NCBI RefSeq assembly: GCF_030372105.1
Contig: NZ_JAUDBQ010000020.1
Span: 1-53,499 of the forward strand
Length of the DNA stretch: 53,499 bases
From: Cellulomonas cellasea
GTDB taxonomy: Bacteria; Actinomycetota; Actinomycetes; Actinomycetales; Cellulomonadaceae
Direction: 5' to 3'
Of this stretch, positions 1 through 8,600 are shown in pieces. The position numbers and the translations under genes are program-made. A model generated the notes under the pieces. That model worked only from the letters and a program-made list of their open reading frames with translations. It did no database searches and was not told the origin of the DNA. Within the stretch, counting starts at the first letter, position 1, and the number at the start of each line of letters is the position of its first letter.

Positions 1-2438
1 GCTGTGTGCTGCGCATTCCCCTTGGACAACGGGGTGGGATGGATCCGCGTCAGCACGTTCACGGCGCCGCCGGTGTCGACGCCGTCCTTGTCGGGCTTGT
101 ACCAGGCGCCCTGGGGCACGGAGAGCACGCCCGGCATGATCCGGGCCGTGACCTTCGCGGGGATGCGGATCCGGCCACGGTCGTTGAAGATCTCGACCAT
201 GTCGTCGTTCTCGATGCCGCGCTCCTTCGCGTCGGCGGGGTTCATCCACACCTTCTGCGGGTGGGCCTCCTGCAGCCAGGGGACGTTGCCGTAGGTGGAG
301 TGCGTCCGGGACTTGTAGTGGTGCCCGATGACCTGCAGCGGGTACTTGTCGTTGGTCCGCGCCTCGATGGCGCCTTCCCACGTGTCGACATGCTCGGGCA
401 GGGCCGTGAGCTTGTCGCCGGGCTCCGGGTTGGGGAACTCCCAGGTCGAGGTCATCTCCCACAGCTCGGAGGAGAAGATCTCGATCTTCCCGGACGGGGT
501 GTCGAGGGGGTTGGCGACCGGGTCCTCGCGGAACGCCTTGAGCGGGACGGTGGGGCCGTCGGGGCTCGTGTACCGGTAGACGCCCTGCTTCTGCAGCTCC
601 TCGAACGTCGGGAAGTCAGGGCGGTCCTTGCGCGTCTCCTCGTGCATCCACCGGACCCACTCCTCGCCGGTGCGGCCCTCGGTGAACTCCTGCTCGATGC
701 CCAGGGCCTTGGCGATCCCGGTGCAGATCTCGTAGGACGGCTTGGAGTCGAACAGCGGCTCGATCGACTTCTCGCACATGATCAGGTACGCGACGTCGCC
801 GGTGTACTCGCTGGGCGCCATGTCCCAGCGCTCGGCGGTCGTGGTGTCGGGCAGGATCAGGTCGGCCATCTTCGCCGAGGCCGTCATCTGGTTGTCGACG
901 ACCACGATGAACTCGCAGAGCGACTCGTCCTTGAGGATCGCGCGCGTGCGGTTGATGTCCGCGTGCTGGCTGGCCAGCATGTTGCCCGCGTACTGCAGCA
1001 GGAACTTGATGCCCACGTCGAGCTTGTCCTTGCCGCGGACCCCGTCCTTGAGCCGGGTGAGCTCCGGGCCGCGCTCGATCGCGTCGGTCCAGCCGAACAT
1101 CGAGATCTGGGTCTCGACCGGGTTCGAGCCGTCCGGGAACCACATCGACGCGGGCCAGTAGTAGCCCTCGCGACCGCCCGTGCCACCGCCGGAGATGCCG
1201 ACGTTCCCGGTGATCGCCGCGAGCGTGTAGATCGCCCGGGCCTGGTTCTCGCCGTTGGCGTGCCGCTGCGGCCCCCAGCCCTGCGTGATGTTGGCGGGCT
1301 TGGCGAGGGCGATCTGCCGCGCGACGCGGATGATCTGCCCTGCCGGGACGCCGGTGACGTCGGCCGCCCACTCGGGGGTCTTCTCGATCCCGTCGGAGCC
1401 CTCGCCCATCACGTAGGAGCGGTAGGAGTTGCCGGAGGGGACACCCTCGGGCATGTGCGCCTCGTCGAAGCCCTGGCAGTACGCGTCGAGGAACTCCTGG
1501 TCGTGCAGGTTCGCGCTGATGATCGCGTGCGCCATGCCCGCGACGAGCGCCGCATCGGTCCCCGGGCGGGGCGCCAGCCACTCGTCGGCGAGGTTCACCA
1601 CCGAGTCGGACTGCCTCGGGTCGATGACGATGAACTTCACGCCGGCCTGCTTCTTGGCCCACAGCGACGTGAAGAGCACGCCGCCGCCGCTCATGCGCGT
1701 CTCCATGGGGTTGTTGCCCCACAGGACGATGAGCTGGGAGTTCGCGGCCGAGTCCTCGAAGCTGTTGCTGATCTGCTCGTCCGGGTTCCCGTAGTGGAAC
1801 CGGGTGCAGGTGCCGATCTGCCCGTAGGAGTAGTTGCCGTAGTACCCGAGGTTGCCGCCCATGAGGTTGAGCAGCCGGGCCCAGCCCCCGCTCGTCGACA
1901 TCAGGCCGTTCCAGGTGCCCGAGCCGTAGTTGCTGTAGATGGCCTCGTTGCCGTACTTCTCGATCGTCCCCTTGAGCTTCTCGGCGAACAGCTCGTACGC
2001 CTCGTCCCAGGTGATCTGCTCGAACTCGCCGGAGCCGCGCTCGCCGACCCGCTTCATGGGGGCCTTGAGCCGGTCGGCGTTGTAGATGCGCTGGCGCATC
2101 GAGCGGCCGCGCACGCATGCGCGGATCTGCCGCGTGTAGAGCTCGTCGTCACCGGTGGGGTCGGGCGAGACCCGGACGATCGTGCCGTCCTTGACGTCGA
2201 ACCGCAGCGGGCACCGTGAGCCGCAGTTGATGATGCAGGCCGACCAGGTGGTCTTGTCCCCGGACACGTCCGCCGTGAGCGTGGCCGCGTTCGAGGGGCC
2301 GACGCCGGGCAGGAGGCCCAGCGACGCTCCCGCGCCCACGAGGGCCGCGCCGCCGCCAGCCGCTCCCGACCACTTGAGGAAGGATCGGCGCGGCATCCCG
2401 GTCGTGGGTGGAATCTCTGTCGTCCCAACGTCTGTCAT
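1..2438 (-). CDS. dmsA: DMSO reductase-type molybdopterin oxidoreductase, catalytic subunit (3' end cut by the window edge)
   Basis: Catalytic subunit of an exported molybdopterin oxidoreductase of the DmsA/YnfE family, which reduces S- or N-oxides as terminal electron acceptors. The N-terminus has a twin-arginine signal (RRSFLKW, residues 17-23) followed by a hydrophobic Ala/Gly stretch. A [4Fe-4S] motif of DmsA type follows: Cys68, Cys72, Cys76 and a later Cys in ACVRGRSM. The conserved MKRVGERG segment and a serine in NYSYGQIG, at the place of the molybdenum-ligand Ser of DmsA, support the family. About 812 codons are visible; the last readable residues (GNAQHT) belong to the cofactor-binding C-terminal domain, so little is missing. 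ATG at 2438 is preceded by AGGA. DmsB and DmsC partners would be expected further left, outside the window. The exact substrate cannot be told from sequence. Confidence 0.93.
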   Translation of the reverse strand, partial: MTDVGTTEIPPTTGMPRRSFLKWSGAAGGGAALVGAGASLGLLPGVGPSNAATLTADVSGDKTTWSACIINCGSRCPLRFDVKDGTIVRVSPDPTGDDELYTRQIRACVRGRSMRQRIYNADRLKAPMKRVGERGSGEFEQITWDEAYELFAEKLKGTIEKYGNEAIYSNYGSGTWNGLMSTSGGWARLLNLMGGNLGYYGNYSYGQIGTCTRFHYGNPDEQISNSFEDSAANSQLIVLWGNNPMETRMSGGGVLFTSLWAKKQAGVKFIVIDPRQSDSVVNLADEWLAPRPGTDAALVAGMAHAIISANLHDQEFLDAYCQGFDEAHMPEGVPSGNSYRSYVMGEGSDGIEKTPEWAADVTGVPAGQIIRVARQIALAKPANITQGWGPQRHANGENQARAIYTLAAITGNVGISGGGTGGREGYYWPASMWFPDGSNPVETQISMFGWTDAIERGPELTRLKDGVRGKDKLDVGIKFLLQYAGNMLASQHADINRTRAILKDESLCEFIVVVDNQMTASAKMADLILPDTTTAERWDMAPSEYTGDVAYLIMCEKSIEPLFDSKPSYEICTGIAKALGIEQEFTEGRTGEEWVRWMHEETRKDRPDFPTFEELQKQGVYRYTSPDGPTVPLKAFREDPVANPLDTPSGKIEIFSSELWEMTSTWEFPNPEPGDKLTALPEHVDTWEGAIEARTNDKYPLQVIGHHYKSRTHSTYGNVPWLQEAHPQKVWMNPADAKERGIENDDMVEIFNDRGRIRIPAKVTARIMPGVLSVPQGAWYKPDKDGVDTGGAVNVLTRIHPTPLSKGNAQHT

Positions 2439-2460
2439 CGGGGGGGTCCTCTCGCGCAGG

Positions 2461-2485
2461 TCTCAGGTACGGCGTGGCGCTGAGA
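2461..2485. promoter_or_regulatory. inverted repeat upstream of dmsA
   Basis: TCTCAG (2461-2466) and CTGAGA (2480-2485) form a perfect 6-bp inverted repeat with a 13-base spacer, 23 bases before the dmsA start codon. It could be an operator or a leader hairpin. I found no FNR-like TTGAT-N4-ATCAA box in the 2439-2714 intergenic region, which otherwise holds only the terminator at 2661-2686. Confidence 0.3.
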
Positions 2486-2660
2486 CGGATACCCCATGCT
2501 CTCGGCCCCCCAATTCGCCACGTAGGGCGATGGTCCTGCCCAGATTGGGACGATTAGCCGATGAAAACTACGGTATAAGCCATGGATATGCGCAAGGCGC
2601 GTGTGCGCTATTGCCCGAAATGCGACACTGCCGCACCCGCGAATCCCCCATACGCAAGAC

Positions 2661-2686
2661 GCCCGGCTGGAAAAATCCAGCCGGGC
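2661..2686 (-). terminator. hairpin terminator after the VanY-like gene
   Basis: GCCCGGCTGG (2661-2670) pairs perfectly with CCAGCCGGGC (2677-2686) around the loop AAAAAT. It lies 28 bases past the stop of the leftward peptidase gene. There is no long T-run, as is usual for actinobacterial terminators. Confidence 0.7.
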
Positions 2687-2714
2687 GCCTTGGTGGAACC
2701 AGTCGAGCGATATG

Positions 2715-4310
2715 TCAGCCGTTGTACTCCCAGTGCCAGGCCTCAGGCTTGCTGCCGCCCTGCTGCGCCCAGCTGGGGTGCACCCAGCCGAACCGGCCGG
2801 CGTTCGCCTTCATCCACTCGTGCTGGGGCGACCCGAAGGTCTGGATGCCGCCACCCAGGTCGAGGGCGCGGGCCCAGCCGTGGTTCGAGGTGCCAGGCGT
2901 CCCGGCCAGGTAGCCGAGCTGCGCCTTGACCCGCACCTGCGCGTCGTAGGACCGGTAGGAGTCCGTGATGCTCATGTCGGTGCCGAACGCCTGCCGGTAC
3001 TCGATGTTCATGAGCTCGAGCGACGCGGCGGCGTCGCAGCGCAGCAGGGCGCTGGAGTCGAAGGTCAGCCCGCACAGCGACGACTCGGGGAACCGGCCGT
3101 TGCTGGCGCTGGGCACGCCCTCGGCGGCGACGCGGGCGGACGCCTGCGCCGCGGCGGCGCGCGACGCCTCGTCCTTGGCGGCTCGGGCCGCGGCCTCCGC
3201 CTCGGCCTTCGCAGCGGCCTCGGCGGCAGCCTGGGCAGCGGCGGCCTCGGCGGCAGCCTGCTCAGCGGCAGCCTGCTCGGCGGCAGCCTTCTCGGCCAGT
3301 GCCTGCTCGGCCACGGCGATCTGCTCCGCGGTCGGCTGGGGCGCCTCGGGCGCCTGCGCGATCACGGCGGTGCCCGTCGTGCCGATGCCCACCGCGGCGC
3401 TGACCTTCTCCGTCAGGTCGGTCACCTGGTCGAGGGCCTCGTGCACGTGCTCAGCCACCGGCTCCGAGGCGTACGCGTTGGCCGTCGCCGACAGCACGTC
3501 GGTCAGCGCGGTCGCCGCGGACCGGTCGGTGGTGAGCGGGCCGATGTTAGTCGGCTCGACGGCGGCGAGCTTGGCCGACGCGATGAAGTCGTCGCCGACG
3601 ACCTCGGTGGACTCGGTCGGCTGAGCCTGCTCGGCCTCCTGCTTGGCGGCCTCGATCACTCGGGCGACCTCCACATCAAGGGCGGAGGCCTCCTCGACCA
3701 GGCCATGCTCGCTGAGGAGGTCGTTGAGCTGCGCAGTCGCGGCGTCGAGCTCGTCGGTGGGGATGTCAGCCTCACTCGCGGCCTCGCGGATGGAGTCGGC
3801 CACCTTGGCAGCCTCGGCGGCCGCCTCGGAGACGTCGGCCAGGCGCTCCTCCTCGGACATCTCGGAGGCCTTGGAGCTGATCTCCGGGGTCGCGTACGCG
3901 GCGCCGGCACCGAGGAGCAGGCCTGCGGCGAGCACGCCCTGCGCGACCGGGCGCGACTGCAAGGTGCGCGTGATGTGATGCATGCGCACCGTCTCGACGA
4001 TGCGACCGGCGTGGTGCGCCGCGCGGCCGGTGGCCTCGCGCATCACGTCGGCGGCCCGGCTCGTGCGCACTGCCTCGGCAGCGGGGCTGGCGAGGAGCGT
4101 CTGGGCCTGGTCGCTGGACCAGGCGAGGAGCGCCTGCGCCTGGTCGCTGGACCAAGCGAGGAGTCGGGCGAGCTCGGCTCGGAGCGTCTGGACGACGGTG
4201 GTCTGCTGGAGGACGGAGAAGAGGGTGGCCAGGCCGAGGAGCTGGACCATCTTGTGAGGCCGGAGGGCCCGGATCACCCTGTGGATGCGAGTGTTGGTCA
4301 TCATCAACAT
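2715..4310 (-). CDS. VanY-like D,D-/L,D-carboxypeptidase (peptidase family M15B) with long Ala-rich linker
   Basis: Probable zinc D-alanyl-D-alanine carboxypeptidase acting on peptidoglycan outside the membrane. The last ~105 residues form a VanY (M15B) domain: the zinc motif SNHGWARALDL supplies His and Asp, and EAWHWE supplies the catalytic Glu and third zinc ligand His. In front lie an N-terminal region with imperfect LLAWSSDQAQ repeats, a hydrophobic segment (GVLAAGLLLGAGAAYA, probable membrane anchor) and a ~80-residue Ala/Glu-rich coiled coil. I chose ATG 4310 (531 aa). The frame stays open to GTG 4409, but that 99-base extension uses codons (TTA, AGA, ATA, AGT) foreign to the rest of the gene and overlaps a GTTAC-N6-GTAAC repeat; ATG 4340 is also possible. 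The long linker suggests that the enzyme reaches into the wall. Confidence 0.85.
   Translation of the reverse strand: MLMMTNTRIHRVIRALRPHKMVQLLGLATLFSVLQQTTVVQTLRAELARLLAWSSDQAQALLAWSSDQAQTLLASPAAEAVRTSRAADVMREATGRAAHHAGRIVETVRMHHITRTLQSRPVAQGVLAAGLLLGAGAAYATPEISSKASEMSEEERLADVSEAAAEAAKVADSIREAASEADIPTDELDAATAQLNDLLSEHGLVEEASALDVEVARVIEAAKQEAEQAQPTESTEVVGDDFIASAKLAAVEPTNIGPLTTDRSAATALTDVLSATANAYASEPVAEHVHEALDQVTDLTEKVSAAVGIGTTGTAVIAQAPEAPQPTAEQIAVAEQALAEKAAAEQAAAEQAAAEAAAAQAAAEAAAKAEAEAAARAAKDEASRAAAAQASARVAAEGVPSASNGRFPESSLCGLTFDSSALLRCDAAASLELMNIEYRQAFGTDMSITDSYRSYDAQVRVKAQLGYLAGTPGTSNHGWARALDLGGGIQTFGSPQHEWMKANAGRFGWVHPSWAQQGGSKPEAWHWEYNG
4091..4163. repeat. 33-bp tandem repeat inside the VanY-like gene
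   Basis: Two adjacent 33-base units (4091-4123 and 4124-4156) differ at three positions and are followed by a 7-base partial copy (4157-4163). In the minus-strand protein they encode consecutive LLAWSSDQAQ repeats. This is an in-frame duplication in the N-terminal region. Confidence 0.85.
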
Positions 4311-4390
4311 GGTGGATATGTCGGGGGCGACAGAGCGCATCGCCCGATGGACGCGGCCTCGGAGAGACCGCCGGGCTATCGAAGGCTTTC

Positions 4391-4408
4391 TGTTACTCAC
4401 GCGTAACA
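4391..4408. promoter_or_regulatory. GTTAC/GTAAC inverted repeat, candidate operator
   Basis: TGTTAC (4391-4396) and GTAACA (4403-4408) form an inverted repeat with a 6-base spacer, in the divergent region between the VanY-like gene and the small HTH gene. GTAAC elements are known in MtrA sites upstream of actinobacterial wall peptidases, but those are mostly direct repeats, so the match is only suggestive. Confidence 0.35.
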
Positions 4409-4524
4409 CGATAGGCAGCCGGACAGCCGTCCAAAAGCCCCTGGGCTGAGATTTGCGTCACGTTGGCGTCTCAGATAGGCCAGGCGCCGCCTGAGGCCGC
4501 AGGCGGACGGCTAGGCTCGCCTGC

Positions 4525-4845
4525 GTGACACCCGCAGACCCGGCCACCCCCGCCGATCCCGCCATACGCCCTGGTGGGCTGGACGACCTGTACGACATCG
4601 CACGGCTGGCTGCGCGCCTCAACGTCGAGAACGCGACGATCCGGGTCTGGCTCTCCCGCAAGGTTCCGTGGCTGCCGCCGCCCGACGGCCGGCTCAACGG
4701 CGGGGCCGTCTGGCGCGCGTCGACCCTCGAGGGGATCGAGGAGCGCCGCACGCCCGGCCGCCCCGGACGCAAGCCGCGCGGCGTCATCGTGCACACGCCG
4801 CCGCACGGCACCCGGCTGCCGCAGATCGCGCCGCTCTCGGAGTGA
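4525..4845 (+). CDS. small helix-turn-helix protein
   Basis: A 106-residue protein of unknown specific function. Residues ~22-75 (LYDIARLAARLNVENATIRVWL followed by a proline-rich wing and GAVWRASTLEGIEERR) look like the winged helix-turn-helix of MerR/excisionase-like DNA-binding domains. The N-terminus is a proline/alanine-rich tail and the C-terminus is basic (GRPGRKPRG). It starts at GTG 4525, diverges from the peptidase gene across ~200 bases, and is followed after 16 bases by the pcm-like gene. No ligand-binding domain is present, so it is either a simple DNA-binding protein or a small accessory factor. Confidence 0.65.
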   Translation: MTPADPATPADPAIRPGGLDDLYDIARLAARLNVENATIRVWLSRKVPWLPPPDGRLNGGAVWRASTLEGIEERRTPGRPGRKPRGVIVHTPPHGTRLPQIAPLSE

Positions 4846-4861
4846 TGCCTACGCTGAGGCG

Positions 4862-5437
4862 ATGACCGGGTCCGCCACCTCGGACGCCGTCGCGGAGGCC
4901 ATGACGACGCTCACCCGTCGCGCGTTCTTGCCCCCAGCACAGCGCGCCCACGCCGATGAGGACCGACCGCTGCCGCTCGTCCACGGCCAGACGAACTCGC
5001 AGCCGAGCACCGTGGCCGCCATGCTCCGCCTGCTCGACGTCCCGCCCGGCGCGAGGGTGCTCGACATCGGGTCCGGCTCCGGCTGGACCACAGCCCTGCT
5101 CGGCCGGCTCGTCGGCCCGGGGGGCAGCGTCCTCGGCCTGGAGATCGACCCCGACCTGGCTGCCTGGGGCGGGGAGAACCTGGCCGCGTGGTCCATGCCG
5201 TGGGCCACGATCGAGCAGGCCGACCCGGCAGCCCTGGGGCGGCCCGTCGAGAGCGGCTGGGACCGCATCCTCGTCTCGGCCTCCGGCCAGCAGCTCCCCG
5301 ACGCGCTGGTGGCCCAGCTCGCGGACGGCGGTCGGATGGTGCTGCCGGTGCGCTCGACGATGTGGCTGGTCGAGCGGCGTGGCGAGGACATCGCGCGCAC
5401 CACGCACGGCTCCTACGCCTTCGTCCCGTTGCGCTGA
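4862..5437 (+). CDS. pcm: protein-L-isoaspartate O-methyltransferase family protein
   Basis: A 191-residue SAM-dependent methyltransferase of the PCMT family, which methylates isoaspartyl residues in damaged proteins. SAM motif I is VLDIGSGSGWTT at residues ~62-73; an acidic residue follows in LGLEIDPDL. The preceding GQTNSQPSTVAAML matches the family's substrate/SAM contact region. The C-terminal RMVLPVRS motif is also typical. It lies 16 bases after the small HTH gene on the same strand. It is slightly shorter than the classic ~210-residue enzyme. ATG 4862 gives the full conserved N-terminus. Confidence 0.85.
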   Translation: MTGSATSDAVAEAMTTLTRRAFLPPAQRAHADEDRPLPLVHGQTNSQPSTVAAMLRLLDVPPGARVLDIGSGSGWTTALLGRLVGPGGSVLGLEIDPDLAAWGGENLAAWSMPWATIEQADPAALGRPVESGWDRILVSASGQQLPDALVAQLADGGRMVLPVRSTMWLVERRGEDIARTTHGSYAFVPLR

Positions 5438-5464
5438 CGCACAGCGCGCCCGCGTGATCGCGGA

Positions 5465-5494
5465 GCCTTCGCGTACCGGGCCTTCGCGTACCGG
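5465..5494 (+). repeat. tandem 15-bp direct repeat upstream of the subtilisin gene
   Basis: GCCTTCGCGTACCGG occurs twice head to tail without a gap (5465-5479 and 5480-5494), about 140 bases before the protease start codon. Its position in the promoter region suggests tandem regulator sites, but no known regulator is recognised. Confidence 0.6.
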
Positions 5495-5635
5495 TCGGTA
5501 ACGGATGTCCCTCGGAAGGGTGACGAACCACCCATCCGCCAGTACGGTGCAGTCCGGGGGCCCTCCCGGACCGGGACGCACGCGACGGTGGCGCCGCCAG
5601 ACACCATCCGCGCCCGCCGCCCGCAGGAGTGACCC

Positions 5636-8600
5636 ATGACGCGTCGCTTGCCGTCCGCCCCCACCTCTCGCCACCCCGGCATATCCCGCCGTTCCGCGCT
5701 CGCCCTGCCCGTCGCGCTGGCGCTGCTGGCGTCCGCGCTCACGGGCGCCGGCCCCGCCACCGCCGCCCCGCCGGACAGCCCCGCTGCAGAGGCCGGCGCC
5801 CCCGGCGGCTCCGTGGCCCCCGCCGACGCGCTGTCCGACGCGAAGGTCTCCCGGGCGATGGCCGAGGCGACCGGGCACGTCACCGCGTTCGTGCAGCTCG
5901 ACGCGCCCTCCGCGCTCGACGTGCACGAGGACGGCGGCGACGCCGCGCAGGTGCAGGCCGCCACCGAGCAGGTCGAGCAGCTCGCCGAGGCCGTCATCCC
6001 GGCCGAGGCCGCCGCGCCCCAGGCCCGCTCGGCCCAGGCGGGCGAGCCGCAGCGCATCTCCACCCTGACGAACGTCATCGCGGGCAGCCTGGTGTCCGGC
6101 GACGCCGCACAGCTGCGGGCCCTCGCCGAGCGGGACGACGTCGTCGCCGTCCACCAGGTCACGCCGCGCACCATCGACAACACCAGCAGCGATGCCCTCA
6201 CGCGCGCGCTGGACGTGTGGCAGAGCACCGGGCAGACCGGCGAGGGCATCCGCATCGGGATCATCGACACCGGCGTCGACTACACGCACGCGGCATTCGG
6301 AGGCCCCGGCACTCAGGAGGCCTACGCCGCCGCATACGGCGCGGACGGGACGGGCCCCGTCCCCGACGGGCTGTTCGACGGCGCCAAGTACCTGGGCGGC
6401 CGCGACTTCGCCGGGCACTCCTACGACGCGAACCCGGCGTCCGCCCTGCCGGGCGCCACGACGGTCCCGACGCCGGACGACAACCCGATCGACAGCCTGG
6501 CCACCAGCCCCAACAGCGGCCACGGCACCCACGTCGCAGGCACCGCCGCTGGATACGGCGTGCAGGCCGACGGCGCCACGTTCCGCGGTGACTATGCGGC
6601 ACTCTCGGACCTGACCGGCTGGCAGGTGGGCCCCGGCTCGGCGCCCGGCGCCAGCGTGTACGCGCTCAAGGTCTTCGGCGACATCGGCGGCTCCACGAAC
6701 CTCACCGCCCAGGCGCTCGACTGGGCCGCCGACCCGAATGGCGACGGCGACCTCAACGACCACCTCGACGTCGTCAACCTCTCCCTCGGCGCCTCCGCCA
6801 CGCCGTCGGACGACCCGGACAACCTGCTGATCGACCGGCTCGCCGACCTCGGGGTGCTGTCCGTGCTGTCGGCCGGCAACTCCGGCGACATCACGGACGT
6901 GGGCGGCTCCCCCGGCAGCGCCGCCAGCGGCCTGACCGTCGCGAACTCAGTGGGCAGCCCGCTCACGCTCGACGGCGTGGAGGTCACCGCCGCGCCCGAC
7001 GCCGCGCTGCTCGGCGCCCACGCCGCACAGCACTCCGTCGCCTACGCGGGCGACCAGGACGTGACCGCGCCCGTCGCCTTCCTCGGCGAGACGGTGAGCG
7101 GCTGCTCGTCGCTGGCCGGCCAGAGCGCGGAGATCACCGGGAAGGTGGTCTACCTCTCGTGGGACGACGATGACGCGACCCGGGCCTGCGGCAGCGGCGC
7201 GCGGTTCAACAACGCGCAGGCCGCAGGCGCGGTGGGCGTGCTGCTCGGCACCGAGCGGGCCGTGTTCTCCGGCGGGATCGCGGGCAACGCCGCCATCCCC
7301 GGCGCGCAGCTCACCGCCAGCGCCACCGACACGCTGCTCCCGGCGATCCGCACGGGCGCCGTGAGCGTCAGGCTCGGACCGTCGCTCGCCGCGTCGGTCA
7401 ACGACGACTCCGCGGGCGACGTGCTCAACCCCGGCTCCTCGCGGGGCGCCCACGGGTCGCTCGGCATCGCGAAGCCCGACGTCGCGGCGCCCGGCACGAG
7501 CATCCTGTCCGCCGCCTCCGGCAGCGGCAGCGCCGCGCACTCGCTGTCCGGCACCTCGATGTCCGCGCCGCATGTGGCGGGCATCGCCGCCCTGGTCCGC
7601 GCCGCCCACCCCGGCTGGACGCCCGCCGAGGCCAAGGCCGCCGTGATGAACACCGCCACGCATGACGTGTTCACCGGCGCCCGCGGCACAGGCGACGTCT
7701 ACGGCCCACAGCGGGTCGGCTCCGGCCGGGTCGACGCGGCCGACGCGGTCGCCGCGTCGGTGCTGGCCTTCGGCTCGGAGGACCCGGACCAGGTCTCCGT
7801 GACGTTCGGCGTGGTCCCCGTCGGCGCCGAGACAGTCGTGCAGCGCAAGACGGTGACCGTCCGCAACACCGGCAGCACAGCGGTGCGGTACTCGACGTCC
7901 TTCGCGGCGGCCACCACCACCGGCGGCGCGACGATCACCACGTCACCGGCGACGATCACCGTGCAGCCCGGCCGCACCCAGCTCGTCACCCTGACGCTCA
8001 CGGCCGACCCGGCGACGCTCGCCCGCGACCTCGACCCGACGTCGGCGGCGACACAGGGCGGGCTGCCCCGCGAGCATGTCGCCGCCCTCACCGGCCGGCT
8101 CCTGCTCACCTCGGGCGGCACCGAGCTGCGCGTGCCCGTGCAGGCCGCCCCGCGCCTGGTCAGCAGCCTCACCGCCGCCGACATCGCGTTCCCCGACGCG
8201 GGGGCCGTCGAGGCCGAGCTCGCCCTCACCGGCCGCGGCATCGCCTCGGGCGGGTGGACCTCGCTCGTCGCGCCGCTGCAGCTCGCCGCCACGAGCCCCC
8301 GGCTCGAGCGTGCCCCCGGCCTCGTCACCTCCGACTCGTCGGTGGCCGCGGGCGACGTGCGCGCGGTGGGCTGGGCGTCGACGGCGCCGCAGCGCTCCGC
8401 GGCGGGGCTCAACCCCGCGGGCGGGTATCTGGGCGTCGGCATCGCCGTGGACGGCGAGTGGGCGACGCTGGGCCAGTCGGTGCTGCCCGTCATCGACCTG
8501 GACCTCGACGGGGACGGCGCCTACGACCGGCAGACGGTGGTGCAGAAGCTCAACGAGGCCACCGACGTCACCGTGCAGCTCACCTACGACTACACCAGCG

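Noticed and set aside
6-2219. A 737-codon open frame antisense to dmsA
   Set aside because: It is a GC-bias shadow: the product is Val/Leu/Arg/Gly repetitive, while the opposite strand encodes a full-domain molybdoenzyme.
2439-2714. FNR/CRP site upstream of dmsA
   Set aside because: Anaerobic control would be expected, but no TTGAT-N4-ATCAA-like palindrome is present.
4784-6763. A long leftward open frame across pcm and the start of the subtilisin gene
   Set aside because: Covers two well-supported forward genes with ribosome-binding sites and catalytic motifs; its product is low-complexity.
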